Shown in pieces: positions 7,685-17,606 of a stretch of 64,000 nt of DNA; within the stretch, counting starts at the first letter, position 1; every line of letters starts with the position of its first letter. The position numbers and the translations under genes are program-made. This DNA is from JAEUIT01 sp044220875 (GTDB taxonomy: Bacteria > Planctomycetota > Phycisphaerae > Phycisphaerales > SM1A02): NCBI GenBank assembly GCA_044220875.1, contig JBGAQH010000006.1, forward strand, positions 186,001-250,000, given 5' to 3'. The notes beneath the pieces are model-generated. The model was not told the origin of the DNA. It did not search any database and saw nothing but the letters and a program-made list of their open reading frames with translations.

Positions 7685-9961
7685 TCAGCGTTCCCGCGTT
7701 TCGAGGGGCGCCTCGAAGGCGTCGAGTCGGGCGAGCTCCGGGACGTCGGCCTGCTGTTCGGCGGTGAGCATCGTGCGGAGCCGGGTGATGGCGTGGGCGT
7801 TCAGCTCGTCGCGCTCGAATCGGCCACGCTCGGCGCGGATGACCTCCTCGCCCTCGAAGCTCATGACGCGGGAGAGATCGCGCTCGGACTGCGGCTTGGC
7901 CAGGGGCGCCGGCAGGAGACGGCGGCATGCGTCGAGCGAGTGACGGTCGAACCACCGGCGAAGCTCGGCGAGCTGTTCGCGCTGGATGTCGGAGAGGTCC
8001 GTGCGGCGGACGACCGCCCGAATGGCGATGCCCGCATCGCGCGGGTCAGCGATGGCGGGATACGCGGCGCGAAGGAGGAGCGTCTCGAGGCGGGCTCGTT
8101 CGGTTTCGTCGGCGGCCGCGATGAGCTCCTCCCGAAGCGCGGCGAATTCCCTCGCCGCCGCGGTGCGCGACGCCCAGATCCGTCGGCCGCGGACCAGCCG
8201 GTCGCCGTCGGCGTTGGCCATGTCGCGCTGGAAGGCCTCCGTCGCGGCCAGCAGCGCGTCGGCGCGGCGGAGGACGACGTCCACGAGCGCCGATGTCGAT
8301 CGCTCGTCGAGGGAGGCGAGGCGCAGGACGCGCAGCGGATTGAACGGCATCGGAGCCCGGGTGACGACGGACGTGGCCGAAAGGGGGAGTGATGTCCAGA
8401 GCGTGAACGCCCGGTCAAGACGGGCGACGCGCAGGGCCCGCAGCGCCTCGGGCGAGGGACCGAGCGCTGCGCCGATCGCGTCGAAGAGCGAGGCATCGAC
8501 GGCGCCGCAGCGGATTCGCAGCTCGTTGGCCGGTCCGTAGAGGAGGTCGGGTCCGCCCGGCGCGCCGCGAAGGAGTTGGGCGTACGAGCGCTGCGCCTCG
8601 TCGGTTGCCCCGCGCCAGCGCTCTTCGTATGCGGCGTGCGCTGACTCGATCTCGGCGTTCGCGCGGGCCAGCGACTCCTTCGACAGGCCGGCGGCCGCGG
8701 CGATGGCGACGCAGTCGTCCATGGTCAGCGGACGCGCGCAGGACTCGAAGGGAGCTGCGTCCTCGACACGCTCGGCAGGCATCGGAGGGTCGCGGACCGG
8801 CTCCGTCACGTCGATCGGCGGACCGGGCTCGTCGAGGTCGACGTTCCAGCCGCGGCGCTCGAGGGCGACGAACTCCGGCGTGCCGAGGAGTGCGATGACC
8901 TGCTCGCGGGCCGAGTGCTGCAGTTCCTTCCTCGCCGCGATCAGTTCGGCGAGCCGCTCGTCGGAAGCGTCCATCGCGCCGCGGATCTCGCGGGCGATCG
9001 CCAGCTCGTCGAGCCGCGCCATCGCCTGCTCGACGAGGCGATCGTCCTGCTCGATGGTCGCGACCGCCATCGACGCAAGCGCCGTCCGCTGCTCCTGGGT
9101 CAGCCCGGTCGACCGCAGCGCGAGCCGCGCCGGCACCGGCGCGTCGCGGGGCATCCAGAGCTGCGGATAGTGCCGTTCGATCCACAGCCGCCGGACCTGT
9201 CGCATCCGCTCCGGCGTGACCACGATGGCCAGTTCCTTGAGGACGCCGCGATGGGCCTTCTGCATCTCCGACTTCAGGCGCCGCGCTTCGTCGACGGCCG
9301 CAAGATGATGCGGATCGCGCGGAGGCTCAAAGGGGCTCGCGTCGAGAGCGACCTCGGCGAGCTTCCGCATGAGACCGAGGATGTGGGCCTGATATCCGCG
9401 AAGGACCGGCACGAACCGCTGACGCTCCTCGGGGGTCCACCGCACGTCCAGCACCGCCGGCGTGAGATCGCCTTCGCCTCGCGGGCTGATGCCGGTGCGC
9501 TGGATCTCCTCGCCGAGACGATCGCGCTCCCGCTGCATCCGGACACCCTCGATGCCGTCGCGATGCGATTCGCCGAGCAGCGCCGCCGCATCGTCGAAGA
9601 GCCGCGCGTCGAGTGCGCCGAGCGACGCCGACGCCCGACGGCGCCGCGGTTCGAGTCCCCGCTCGACGGCCGGGTCGAACACGCCGCCCATGCGGCCAGC
9701 CCGCTCGGCGAGGAGTTCCTCGATGTCGCCGTCGCGGAGCGCGAGAGCTCCCGCGATGTAGTCCTCGTGCATCGTGTGCAGCACGAGCCATTGGCTGGGC
9801 GTCGGCTGCACATGGCGCCGCAGGAGCGCCGCGAAGCCGAGCGAGGACATCGGATCGCTGACCAGGCCCTCGCATCCCTGGGCCCGCGCGGGGGCGCTGG
9901 TCGTCAGCGCGGCGATCGTGCCGCCGATGCCGATCGCGATGCCGAAGACGCGAGAGAGCAT
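7685..9961 (-). CDS. Exported protein with LTxxQ-like helical repeats, function unknown
   Basis: 758 residues. I chose the ATG at 9961 because a signal peptide starts there (MLSRVFGIAIGIGGTIAALT ... ARAQ); an upstream in-frame ATG at 10039 only adds an Arg-rich leader. The rest is predicted helical, rich in Arg, Ala and Glu, with recurrent segments such as WTPEERQRF, LTQEQRTAL, LSDIQREQL and MLTAEQQAD. These resemble the LTxxQ motifs of Spy/CpxP-type periplasmic proteins but are arranged in a much longer chain. It follows the giant surface protein on the same strand (gap 108 nt). No enzyme motif is visible; a periplasmic chaperone or stress-sensing role is only a guess. Confidence 0.65.
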   Translation of the reverse strand: MLSRVFGIAIGIGGTIAALTTSAPARAQGCEGLVSDPMSSLGFAALLRRHVQPTPSQWLVLHTMHEDYIAGALALRDGDIEELLAERAGRMGGVFDPAVERGLEPRRRRASASLGALDARLFDDAAALLGESHRDGIEGVRMQRERDRLGEEIQRTGISPRGEGDLTPAVLDVRWTPEERQRFVPVLRGYQAHILGLMRKLAEVALDASPFEPPRDPHHLAAVDEARRLKSEMQKAHRGVLKELAIVVTPERMRQVRRLWIERHYPQLWMPRDAPVPARLALRSTGLTQEQRTALASMAVATIEQDDRLVEQAMARLDELAIAREIRGAMDASDERLAELIAARKELQHSAREQVIALLGTPEFVALERRGWNVDLDEPGPPIDVTEPVRDPPMPAERVEDAAPFESCARPLTMDDCVAIAAAAGLSKESLARANAEIESAHAAYEERWRGATDEAQRSYAQLLRGAPGGPDLLYGPANELRIRCGAVDASLFDAIGAALGPSPEALRALRVARLDRAFTLWTSLPLSATSVVTRAPMPFNPLRVLRLASLDERSTSALVDVVLRRADALLAATEAFQRDMANADGDRLVRGRRIWASRTAAAREFAALREELIAAADETERARLETLLLRAAYPAIADPRDAGIAIRAVVRRTDLSDIQREQLAELRRWFDRHSLDACRRLLPAPLAKPQSERDLSRVMSFEGEEVIRAERGRFERDELNAHAITRLRTMLTAEQQADVPELARLDAFEAPLETRER

Positions 9962-10069
9962 CGACGGAGCATACGGCCGCGATCGCGCGGATCGGTCCCT
10001 TGCGGCCGCGATCGCGACGAGGATCGCGCGCCCTGCCACATTCGGATCGCCGTGGCAGACAACCGATCG

Positions 10070-13000
10070 TCAGGCGCCGTCGGTCGGCGGCGTCGCGAGC
10101 GAGCGCACCAGCAACGCGAGATCGCTCGCGTCGACGGTGCCGTCGCCGTTGAGGTCACCGACCGTCTGCACTTCCGCGGTCGCAGGCTGGGATCCGAGCG
10201 AGTGCAGGAGCAGGACCAGATCGTGAACGTCAACGGCACCATCGCCGTTGAGATCCGGGGAGGCGGTCGGTGCTGCCGTCGCGCCACCGCTCGTCGCCTC
10301 GGCATCGGGGATGACCAGCAGGAGTGCGCTTCCCGAGCGACGCTGTTCGCCCCGGATCTCCGGAAGGCCAGCGCCTTCGCGGGCGAACTCGATCGCCGCG
10401 AACTGGCCCTGGATCTCGCCGGCGACGAGGAAGGTCAGCGGCGTCCACGCCGGCAGCGGGTCATGCACGGCGCCGTCGTCGATCACCTCGACGGCGAGCG
10501 TGCCGTCGAGGAAGGCCGTGCCGGTGACGACGATGAGCTCGCTCACGATGCCCGCGCCGCGATGGACGCGGAGGATCGTGCGGTCGGCCGCGGTAAGCGT
10601 GAGATCGCCCTCGATCACGAGGATCCCGTTGTCGGCGGTGACCTCGATCACGCGCTGTTCAACGTCGGCGCCAGGGGTGGCTGCGCCGATTGACGGATCG
10701 GCACCGGCCGACGCGCTTGGGTTCGACGCGCCGCCCCCGTGATCGATCGCTCCGCCCGATGCCGGTGCTGCCGGTGACGCGTCGCCGCCATCGGCGACCG
10801 GACCCTCGGCGGTGGGCTTCGTCGGCTTCGCCGGAGTCTCGTTGGCGTCGTTGGGATGTCCCGCCGGGCAGGGGCCCCACGCGCCGAGGAGGAGCGCGAG
10901 GTCGCCGGCGGACACCAGCGTGTCGCCATCGAGGTTCGTGCAACAGGACGCGTCGCACGGGCCCCAGGTGCCGAGCAGGATGGCGAGATCGGCGGCCCCG
11001 ACGTCGCCGCTGTGGTCGAAGTCGGCGGGGCAGGTGTCGGCGGTGACGACGTAGCTCGCCGTCGTCGACGCTTCGTTCTGGCAGGCATCGCGCACCGTGA
11101 AGGTGATGGTGTGCGTGCCGACCGGAAGTGCCGTGCCCGGCGCCGGTGACTGCTCGACGGTCAGCGTCGCGCAGTTGTCGCTGGCGATGAGTTCGCCGCG
11201 CATGTCCGGGAGCGGGGCGCTGCCGCAGTCGGCGGCGGCGCTGCCGTTGGCCGGCGTGGCGCTGATGATCGGTGCGGTCGTGTCGATGATGGTGAAGTGC
11301 TGGGACTGCTCGACGAAGTGTCCGCAGGCGTCGGTCGCCCGATAGGTGCGGGTGACGACCAGCGGCGAATCGGAGCATCCGCTGCCGCCGTTGGTGATGT
11401 CCCCCTCGTGGGTGACGATGACCGCGGGATCGCAGTCATCGACGGCGAGGACCGCGCCGATGTCGGCGGCCGGAATCTCCGACGCGCACTGGAGCGACTG
11501 GTCGGCCGGGAAACTCTGGATGGTCGGCGCCGTGACGTCGATCACCGTGAAGGTCTGGCTCTGCGTGACCGCATTCCCGCAGGCATCCGAGGCGCGGTAG
11601 GTGCGGGTGACGATCAGCGGCGACTCGGCGCAGCCGGCGCCGCCGTTGCTGACGTCACCGAGGTGGGTGATGAGCACCGTGCCGCCGCAGCCGTCGAGGG
11701 CGCTGACGCTGCCGACGTTGGCCGGCGGAATCTGGCCCGGGCAGGAGAGCGACTGATTCGCCGGGAAGGAGGTGATCGAGGGAGGCGTGACGTCGATCAC
11801 CGTGAAGAGCTGGTTGCGGTCGACGACGTTGCCGCTGCCGTCCGCGACGCGGTAGGTGCGGGTGACGACGAGCGGACTCGCGGCGCAGCCGGCGCCGCCG
11901 TTGCCGCTGTCCCCGAGGTGGGTGATGATGATCGGCCCGCAGGAGTCGGTCGCCGTGATCAGCGACGTGTCCGGAGCGGGAATCTGGCCGGAGCAGCCGA
12001 AGGCCGCATCGGCCGGGAAGCTCGCGATCACGGGCGCGGTCACGTCATGGACGGTGACGATCGCCTGGCAGGTCGAGACGTTCTGGGCGTGATCCTTCAC
12101 CGTCAGGGTCACGATGTTCGCGCCGAGGTTCGCGCAGGTGAAGCTGTTCGGCGCGACCGCAAGTGAGGCGATTGCGCAGTTGTCGGCGCTGCCGTTGTCG
12201 ACCTGGTCGGCGGTGATGCTCACCGCGCCGGCGGCGCTCAGGTTCACGTCGATGTTCCTGCACACGGCCGTTGGCGGGACGCTCTCGATCACGACGGTGA
12301 CGCTGGTGCCCGTGTAGGTCGCCGACGCGACGCAATCGGGGTAGCCGACCACGTCGATGGTTGCGTACGTGCCGTTCACGCTCGAGGCGGTGAGCACGGT
12401 GAAGCTGTCGCCGAAGTGCGGGACGAATCCGTTCACGAACTGCAGGCGAAGCGTGCCGGCGATCGTCGCCGCGCCGCTGACGGCAAGCCGGTCATGCTCC
12501 GTGCCGGGAGTGAGCCCGCCGAGCTCGATGTCGAGCATGCTGGTGGCGTTCTGCGTGAGGCTTCCCGTGACGGTGAGCGTTCCCGGCGAGAGACCGGGAG
12601 CGATCGAGCCGCCGGTCTGGGCGACCGTTCCGGTGAGCGTGCCGACGCCGCCGAGGACGCCGCCCTGCAGCGCGATCGCGGTGCCGGTCTTGGTGAAGGT
12701 GCCGCCATTCAGGATCGTGCTGCCTGCGGTCTGAACGTAGCCGACCGTCGAGGTGAAGCTGCCGCCGCTGACGATCACGTCGCCTGAGTTCGTGAAGGGG
12801 ATGCTGCAGGTCGTGGCGCCGGCCGACTTGCTGAATGTGCCGGCGTTGTTGAAGGCGCTCGAGCCGCCGAAGTTGCCGAGGGTCCCGGTTCCGGTCGCGT
12901 TGAAGACGCCGCCGGCGAGCACGTTGATCGTGCCGTTGTTGAAGTTCAGGTTCGACGCCGTCCAGTTGGCCGTGCCGCCGATCTCAAGAACCCTGCCGAT

Positions 13001-15526
13001 GGTGCTCGTGCCGGTGCTCAACGTCGCGGTGGCGCCGAAGGGCACGGTTGCGATTCCCGTGCCGCTGAGGTTGGCGCCGGCGAGGGCGACGCCGCTGGGG
13101 AAGCTCAGGTTGCCGCTTCCGCCGACCGCCCCATTGAGCGTCACGTTCGGGAAGGTCTGGTTGGCGTTGAAGTTCACCGTGCCGAAGAGTTGGTTGGCGA
13201 TGGTGTTGACGGGGATCGTGTTGTTGATGGTGATCGTGCCGCCGAGGAAATTGAGCGTGCCGCTGGGCGCGAGCGATCCGGCCGGAAACGTGTGGGTTCC
13301 TCCCGCGAAGGAGATGGTGCCAGCGCCGGTGAGGAGAGAGCCGGCGGTGTAGGTCTCGTTCCCGTTGAACAGGAGCGTCGCACCGCCGTGGACGTCGACG
13401 GTGCCGGCGTTGGTGCCGGAACCGGAGACGGTGAGCGTTCCGCCATTGACGTTCACGACGCCGGTGTTGTTGAAGAGGATGCTGATGGTGGTGGCGCCGC
13501 CGGACTTGTTGAAGGTGCCGGCGTTGTTGACCGAGCTCGACCCGCCGAAGTTCGCCAGGTTCGCCGTGGCCAACGCGTTGAAGACCCCGCCGGCGAGGAT
13601 GTTCAGCGTGCCGTTGTTGAAGTTCACGGCCGCGGTGGTCCAGTTCGCGGTGCCGGCAATCTCGAGGACCCTTGAGATGGTGTTCGCGCCGGTGCTGAAG
13701 GCGATGGTGGCGCCCGAGGGCACGGTCGCGACGCCGGCGCCGGTGAGATTGGCGCCGGCGAGCGTGACGCCGCTGGGGAAGCTCACGTTGCCGCTGCCGC
13801 CGAGCGTCCCGGAGATGGTCACGTTCGGGAAGGCCTGGCTCGCATTGCAGAGGAGCGTCGCCCCGATGGCGCTGTCGATGGTCCCGCTGGGGATCGTGTT
13901 GTTGAGGGTGACGGAGCCACCGCTGAAGCTCACCGTGCCGGTCGGCGCGAGCGACCCGGCGGGCAGCACGTGCGTGCCGTTGGTGAAGGCGATCGTGCCG
14001 GAACCCGTGAGCAGAGCGGTCGCGGCGTGGGTGTAATTGCCGCCGAAGGAGAGCGTCGCGCCGCTGTCGACGTCGAAGGTGCCCGATCCGGTGCCCGAGC
14101 CGGTGACGGCAAGCGTGCCGCCATCGACGTTCACGACGCCGGTGTTGTTGAAGAGGATGCTGATGGTGGTCGCGCCGCCGGACTTGTTGAGGGTGCCGGC
14201 GTTGTTGACCGAGCTCGATCCGCCGAAGTTCGCCAGGTTCGCCGTGGCCGAGGCGTTGAAGACGCCGCCGGCGAGGATGTTCAGCGTGCCGCTGTTGAAG
14301 TTCACGGCCGCGGCGGTCCAGTTCGCGGTGCCGGCGATCTCGAGGACCTTTGAGATGCTGTTCGTGCCGGTGTTGAAGGCGATGGTGGCGCCCGAGGGCA
14401 CGGTCGCGACGCCGGTGCCGGTGAGGTTGGCGCCGGCGAGCGTGAGGCCGCTGGGGAAGCTCACGTTGCCGCTGCCGCCGAGCGTCCCGGAGATGGTCAC
14501 ATTCGGGAAGGTCTGGTCGGCATTGCAGACGAGCGACGCGCCGATGACGCTGTCGATGGTGGCCGCGGGAATCGTGTTGTTCACGGTGACGGTGCCACCG
14601 CTGAAGCTCACCGTGCCGGTTGGCGCGAGCGACCCGGCAGGCAGCACGTGGGTGCCGTTGGTGAAGGCAATCGTGCCGGAACCCGTGAGCAGAGCGGTCG
14701 CGGCGTGGGTGTAATTGCCGCCGAAGGAGAGCGCCGCGCCGCTGTCGACGTCGAAGGTGCCCGAGTTGGTGCCGTTGGCAGCGACCGTGAGCATGCCGCC
14801 GTCGACGTTCACGACGCCCGTGTTGTTGAAGAGAACGCTGACCGTGGTCGCGCCGCCGGACTTGTTGAGGGTGCCGGCGTTGTTGACCGAGCTCGATCCG
14901 CCGAAGTTCGCCAGGTTCGCCGTGGCCGAGGCATTGAAGACGCCGCCGGCGAGGATGTTCAGCGTGCCGTTGCTGAAGTTGATGCCTGCCGCGGTCCAGT
15001 TGGCGCTCCCGGCGACCTCGAGGATCTTCGAGATGGAGTTCGTGCCGGTGTCGAAGGCGACGGTGGCGCCCGAGGGCACGGTGGCGAGGCCGGTGCCGGT
15101 GAGGGTGCCGCCGGAGAGCGTGAGTCCGCCGTTGAACGTCACGGCGCCTGCGCCGCCGAGGGTGCCCGTGACAGTGACGAGTCCGCTGATGGCCGAGGTG
15201 CTCGCGATGGTGAGCGTCCCGCCGAGCTGAAGGTTCTCATTCGAGGCGATGGTGTTTACCGTGCTCGATCCGGTCGCCAGCGTGATCGTCACCGTCTGGC
15301 CGGGGACATCGATGACCACGTCGTCGCTCGCGGTCGGCACGCCGTCGGGACTCCAGTTGTTGGCGTCGGTCCAGGACAGCGTGCCGGCGCCGCCATCCCA
15401 CGTGCGAACGGCGGCCTCACTCGTCGCTGCGAGGCCGAGGCTCAACGCCAACGCCAGGAAAGGGACGCTCCGGGACGTACGGGACATCGAGCTGGAGCGA
15501 AGGGCGATGGAGAGCGGATCCGACAT
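10070..15526 (-). CDS. Giant repetitive surface protein with HYR-like and dockerin-like domains
   Basis: 1818 residues. The ATG at 15526 is preceded by GGGAG at good spacing and yields a signal peptide ending TSEAA. Residues ~25-980 are beta-strand repeats (patterns such as LTGSGTIAFTNGTHVLPAGS and NNAGTLNKSGGATT), including about four near-identical units of 226 residues. A segment GGLTPGTEHDRLAVSGAATI, common in autotransporter-like passengers, follows. Then come four HYR-like units (SFPADQSLQCASEIPAADIG style, each with paired Cys), a first dockerin-like pair (DFDHSGDVGAADLAILLGTW), a linker, and a terminal dockerin-like pair (DLNGDGAVDVHDLVLLLHSL). No transmembrane barrel or enzyme domain is seen. 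It is likely a cell-surface or sheath protein. Confidence 0.8.
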   Translation of the reverse strand: MSDPLSIALRSSSMSRTSRSVPFLALALSLGLAATSEAAVRTWDGGAGTLSWTDANNWSPDGVPTASDDVVIDVPGQTVTITLATGSSTVNTIASNENLQLGGTLTIASTSAISGLVTVTGTLGGAGAVTFNGGLTLSGGTLTGTGLATVPSGATVAFDTGTNSISKILEVAGSANWTAAGINFSNGTLNILAGGVFNASATANLANFGGSSSVNNAGTLNKSGGATTVSVLFNNTGVVNVDGGMLTVAANGTNSGTFDVDSGAALSFGGNYTHAATALLTGSGTIAFTNGTHVLPAGSLAPTGTVSFSGGTVTVNNTIPAATIDSVIGASLVCNADQTFPNVTISGTLGGSGNVSFPSGLTLAGANLTGTGVATVPSGATIAFNTGTNSISKVLEIAGTANWTAAAVNFNSGTLNILAGGVFNASATANLANFGGSSSVNNAGTLNKSGGATTISILFNNTGVVNVDGGTLAVTGSGTGSGTFDVDSGATLSFGGNYTHAATALLTGSGTIAFTNGTHVLPAGSLAPTGTVSFSGGSVTLNNTIPSGTIDSAIGATLLCNASQAFPNVTISGTLGGSGNVSFPSGVTLAGANLTGAGVATVPSGATIAFSTGANTISRVLEIAGTANWTTAAVNFNNGTLNILAGGVFNALATANLANFGGSSSVNNAGTFNKSGGATTISILFNNTGVVNVNGGTLTVSGSGTNAGTVDVHGGATLLFNGNETYTAGSLLTGAGTISFAGGTHTFPAGSLAPSGTLNFLGGTITINNTIPVNTIANQLFGTVNFNANQTFPNVTLNGAVGGSGNLSFPSGVALAGANLSGTGIATVPFGATATLSTGTSTIGRVLEIGGTANWTASNLNFNNGTINVLAGGVFNATGTGTLGNFGGSSAFNNAGTFSKSAGATTCSIPFTNSGDVIVSGGSFTSTVGYVQTAGSTILNGGTFTKTGTAIALQGGVLGGVGTLTGTVAQTGGSIAPGLSPGTLTVTGSLTQNATSMLDIELGGLTPGTEHDRLAVSGAATIAGTLRLQFVNGFVPHFGDSFTVLTASSVNGTYATIDVVGYPDCVASATYTGTSVTVVIESVPPTAVCRNIDVNLSAAGAVSITADQVDNGSADNCAIASLAVAPNSFTCANLGANIVTLTVKDHAQNVSTCQAIVTVHDVTAPVIASFPADAAFGCSGQIPAPDTSLITATDSCGPIIITHLGDSGNGGAGCAASPLVVTRTYRVADGSGNVVDRNQLFTVIDVTPPSITSFPANQSLSCPGQIPPANVGSVSALDGCGGTVLITHLGDVSNGGAGCAESPLIVTRTYRASDACGNAVTQSQTFTVIDVTAPTIQSFPADQSLQCASEIPAADIGAVLAVDDCDPAVIVTHEGDITNGGSGCSDSPLVVTRTYRATDACGHFVEQSQHFTIIDTTAPIISATPANGSAAADCGSAPLPDMRGELIASDNCATLTVEQSPAPGTALPVGTHTITFTVRDACQNEASTTASYVVTADTCPADFDHSGDVGAADLAILLGTWGPCDASCCTNLDGDTLVSAGDLALLLGAWGPCPAGHPNDANETPAKPTKPTAEGPVADGGDASPAAPASGGAIDHGGGASNPSASAGADPSIGAATPGADVEQRVIEVTADNGILVIEGDLTLTAADRTILRVHRGAGIVSELIVVTGTAFLDGTLAVEVIDDGAVHDPLPAWTPLTFLVAGEIQGQFAAIEFAREGAGLPEIRGEQRRSGSALLLVIPDAEATSGGATAAPTASPDLNGDGAVDVHDLVLLLHSLGSQPATAEVQTVGDLNGDGTVDASDLALLVRSLATPPTDGA
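12780..15250. repeat. About four tandem 678-nt units within the giant surface-protein gene
   Basis: A landmark sequence (ccgagctcga on the plus strand) recurs at 13531, 14209 and 14887, exactly 678 nt apart (226 codons). A degenerate counterpart lies near 12855. The units at 13.5-15 kb are nearly identical over long stretches, so they arose by recent in-frame duplication or are kept alike by recombination. Boundaries are approximate. Confidence 0.85.
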
Positions 15527-16001
15527 GCGTGAACTCCCAGACGTGGATAGCGACGGTGATGGCGCTGGGAAAAGCCGATCGGGCGCGCTGTGCAACCCGA
15601 AATTCTCCCGGCCGCGCGTGACTCAGGACCGGCAACACGCGTCGTGCGTGATTCCGATCCCGCCCCAACGGGACGTGATCCCAACGGGACCCGATCCCAG
15701 TCCGTATCGATTCGCCCGAGGCGAGGCCGCGCATCGGCGGATCGCTTCAGAGCACACCGATTGATACCCGGGCGCCCCGCGTCGATGCCAGCAAATTGTC
15801 GTTGAATTCCCCATCGGCGCTTCGATCCGGCGCGACGCCAGACTGGAAGCCAGATCATGCGTCGGCGATGAGTCTCGGGCTATCGGCCTCACTCGATCCG
15901 CTCTGGGTCGATGGCGCTGGGAGTTTGGGTCAACTCGGCGGTGCAGAGCATCAGCGCGAGCCCGCATCGCACTTGCCACTCTCACGCCGAAAGGACCCCC
16001 G
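15527..16001. other. Divergent intergenic region, no gene seen
   Basis: 475 nt between the giant surface-protein gene (leftwards) and a dockerin-tagged gene (rightwards). It should hold both promoters, but I see no convincing -35/-10 pair. An 11-nt direct repeat with core CCAACGGGAC occurs twice near 15665-15690. Short open frames here lack ribosome sites and have no recognisable product. Confidence 0.5.
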
Positions 16002-16706
16002 ATGTTCCGCTTCCCACGCGCTCTCGTCACCTCGACCTTGCTCGTCGCCGCCGCGATCTCCACCTCCGCGTCCGCGGCTAATCAAGTGACGTTCAACCTC
16101 ACCGTCCCTCTTCAAAATGTCTTCATCTACGGCTACGAGTTCAACGGCAAGGTCTATGCGTGGGATCTCTTTCCGTATCACATCGGAAACGTCCCGGCGG
16201 GCGTCACGACCTACGCGGTCGGCGGCGTGAATCCAACCACCTGGGCGATCGTCGGAACCTCCGGCGGCGTTGATGTGGCGATGAGCGTGAACGACTCGAT
16301 CGACCCGCCGACCGGCCTTCCGTTCGCGACGGTGTTCTCCGGATACGACCAGAGCGTCGTCCGAAGCGAGATCGTGGGCTTGTGGAACGGCGGCTACAAC
16401 TCGCAGGCCGCCTTCGCCCTCTTCAGCTTCGTGCTCGACAACGAGGATCCGCTCAAGACCGACGGCGTGCAGGCCACGATCGACATGTACACCTTCAGCA
16501 ATGGCATCAAGCGCGGCACCGCGACCTTCGGGCCCGTTGCCGCCTGCCCCGCGGACATCAACGCAAGCGGCGGCGTGGACGCGGCGGACCTGAGCCTCCT
16601 CCTGGGAAGCTGGGGGACCGCCGGCGCAGGCGACATCAACCACGACGGCACGACCAATGGCACCGACCTGAGCATCCTGCTCGGTGCGTGGGGCGTCTGC
16701 CCCTGA
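16002..16706 (+). CDS. Exported protein with C-terminal dockerin-like pair
   Basis: 234 residues: signal peptide MFRFPRALVTSTLLVAAAIS ... ASA, a beta-rich domain of ~150 residues without recognisable motif, then two calcium-loop-like repeats, DINASGGVDAADLSLLLGSW and DINHDGTTNGTDLSILLGAW, ending VCP. An AAAGGA ribosome site precedes the start. It is followed after 32 nt by another tagged protein on the same strand. Known dockerins bind cohesins, but no cohesin gene is in the window, so the tag may serve sorting or surface attachment. The function of the first domain is unknown. Confidence 0.8.
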   Translation: MFRFPRALVTSTLLVAAAISTSASAANQVTFNLTVPLQNVFIYGYEFNGKVYAWDLFPYHIGNVPAGVTTYAVGGVNPTTWAIVGTSGGVDVAMSVNDSIDPPTGLPFATVFSGYDQSVVRSEIVGLWNGGYNSQAAFALFSFVLDNEDPLKTDGVQATIDMYTFSNGIKRGTATFGPVAACPADINASGGVDAADLSLLLGSWGTAGAGDINHDGTTNGTDLSILLGAWGVCP

Positions 16707-16738
16707 CGGAGTCAGGCCGCTCCATAGAAGGGAACACC

Positions 16739-17479
16739 ATGCGAACGAATCTCCCGATCGCACGCTCCATCGAACTCTCCATCGCTTTGGTCGCCGCCGG
16801 CGCCGCCTCGGCGACCTGCGCGGCCCAGAACGTCCTCTTCGACTTCAACAACGCGCCGGCGATGACCTCACTCCCCGCGGACCTCACCGTGGGCGGCATC
16901 ACCGCGCACCTGAGCGCGACGGGCCAGAACTTCTCCTTCCAGCAGGTCGGCACGGTGGGCATCGCGCCGGTCGGCTTCTCGGGCATCTGCGTCTGGCCCA
17001 ACAGCGTCTATCAGGCGGACCTCAACGTCTCCTTCTCGAAGACGCTCACCAACTTCTCGATTCTGTATGCGGCGCAGGAGCTCGACTGCGACTGCGCATC
17101 GACGATGAAGGTGACGGCGTACCTGAACGGCACGCTCGTCGGCTCGAACACGATGAGCGCCGTCCCCGGCGGCGTATGGCCGAGCGCCACGCTGAGCTTC
17201 GCGTCGGCCTCGGGCTTCAACAGCGTCGTCGTCCACTACAACCAGATCCCCCAATGCCCGGCCTGCGACTACGGCGTGATCTTCATGGCCGACAACATGA
17301 ACGTGACGCCCAAGGCCGCGCCGGCCGGCGACCTGAACGGTGACCTCAAGGTGGATGCCGCGGACTTGGCCGTACTGTTAGGTGCCTGGGGCACGAACAG
17401 CGCCGCGGCGGACCTGAATCACGACACGATCGTGAATGCCTCGGACCTTGCGCTTCTCCTCGGGGCCTGGACCGGCTGA
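16739..17479 (+). CDS. Exported dockerin-tagged protein, paralogue of the gene at 57712
   Basis: 246 residues. The ATG at 16739 follows GAAGGG; the frame is open further upstream but only as read-through of the preceding gene's antisense composition. There is a signal peptide (to CAAQ), then a domain running from VLFDFNNAPAMTSLPADLTV to GVIFMADNMNVTP. It ends in two dockerin-like loops, DLNGDLKVDAADLAVLLGAW and DLNHDTIVNASDLALLLGAW. The protein at 57712-58422 has the same plan and closely similar wording throughout (DFSNAPPFTPLPVDVAVGGI), so the two are recent paralogues. The domain reads like a carbohydrate-binding or PEP-CTERM-type beta-sandwich, but this is unproven. Confidence 0.8.
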   Translation: MRTNLPIARSIELSIALVAAGAASATCAAQNVLFDFNNAPAMTSLPADLTVGGITAHLSATGQNFSFQQVGTVGIAPVGFSGICVWPNSVYQADLNVSFSKTLTNFSILYAAQELDCDCASTMKVTAYLNGTLVGSNTMSAVPGGVWPSATLSFASASGFNSVVVHYNQIPQCPACDYGVIFMADNMNVTPKAAPAGDLNGDLKVDAADLAVLLGAWGTNSAAADLNHDTIVNASDLALLLGAWTG

Positions 17480-17606
17480 GCCGAGGCCCGCGAATGCCCC
17501 ATGGTGGCGGCGAAACGCGCCGCCGCCCCAGCGATATGCTCTGGACGCAGCTCCGCCCGCCGCACGCCGCGGCGGGCGGTGCCGCGCCCTCCCCAAGGAG
17601 CATTCG

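Noticed and set aside
8915..10693. Plus-strand open frame opposite the LTxxQ-like and giant surface protein genes
   Set aside because: Crosses two minus-strand genes that have signal peptides and domain structure; low-complexity Arg-rich product.
12780..15250. Mobile element or integron-like origin for the 678-nt repeats
   Set aside because: Repeats are in frame, inside one protein, with no terminal inverted repeats or transposase.
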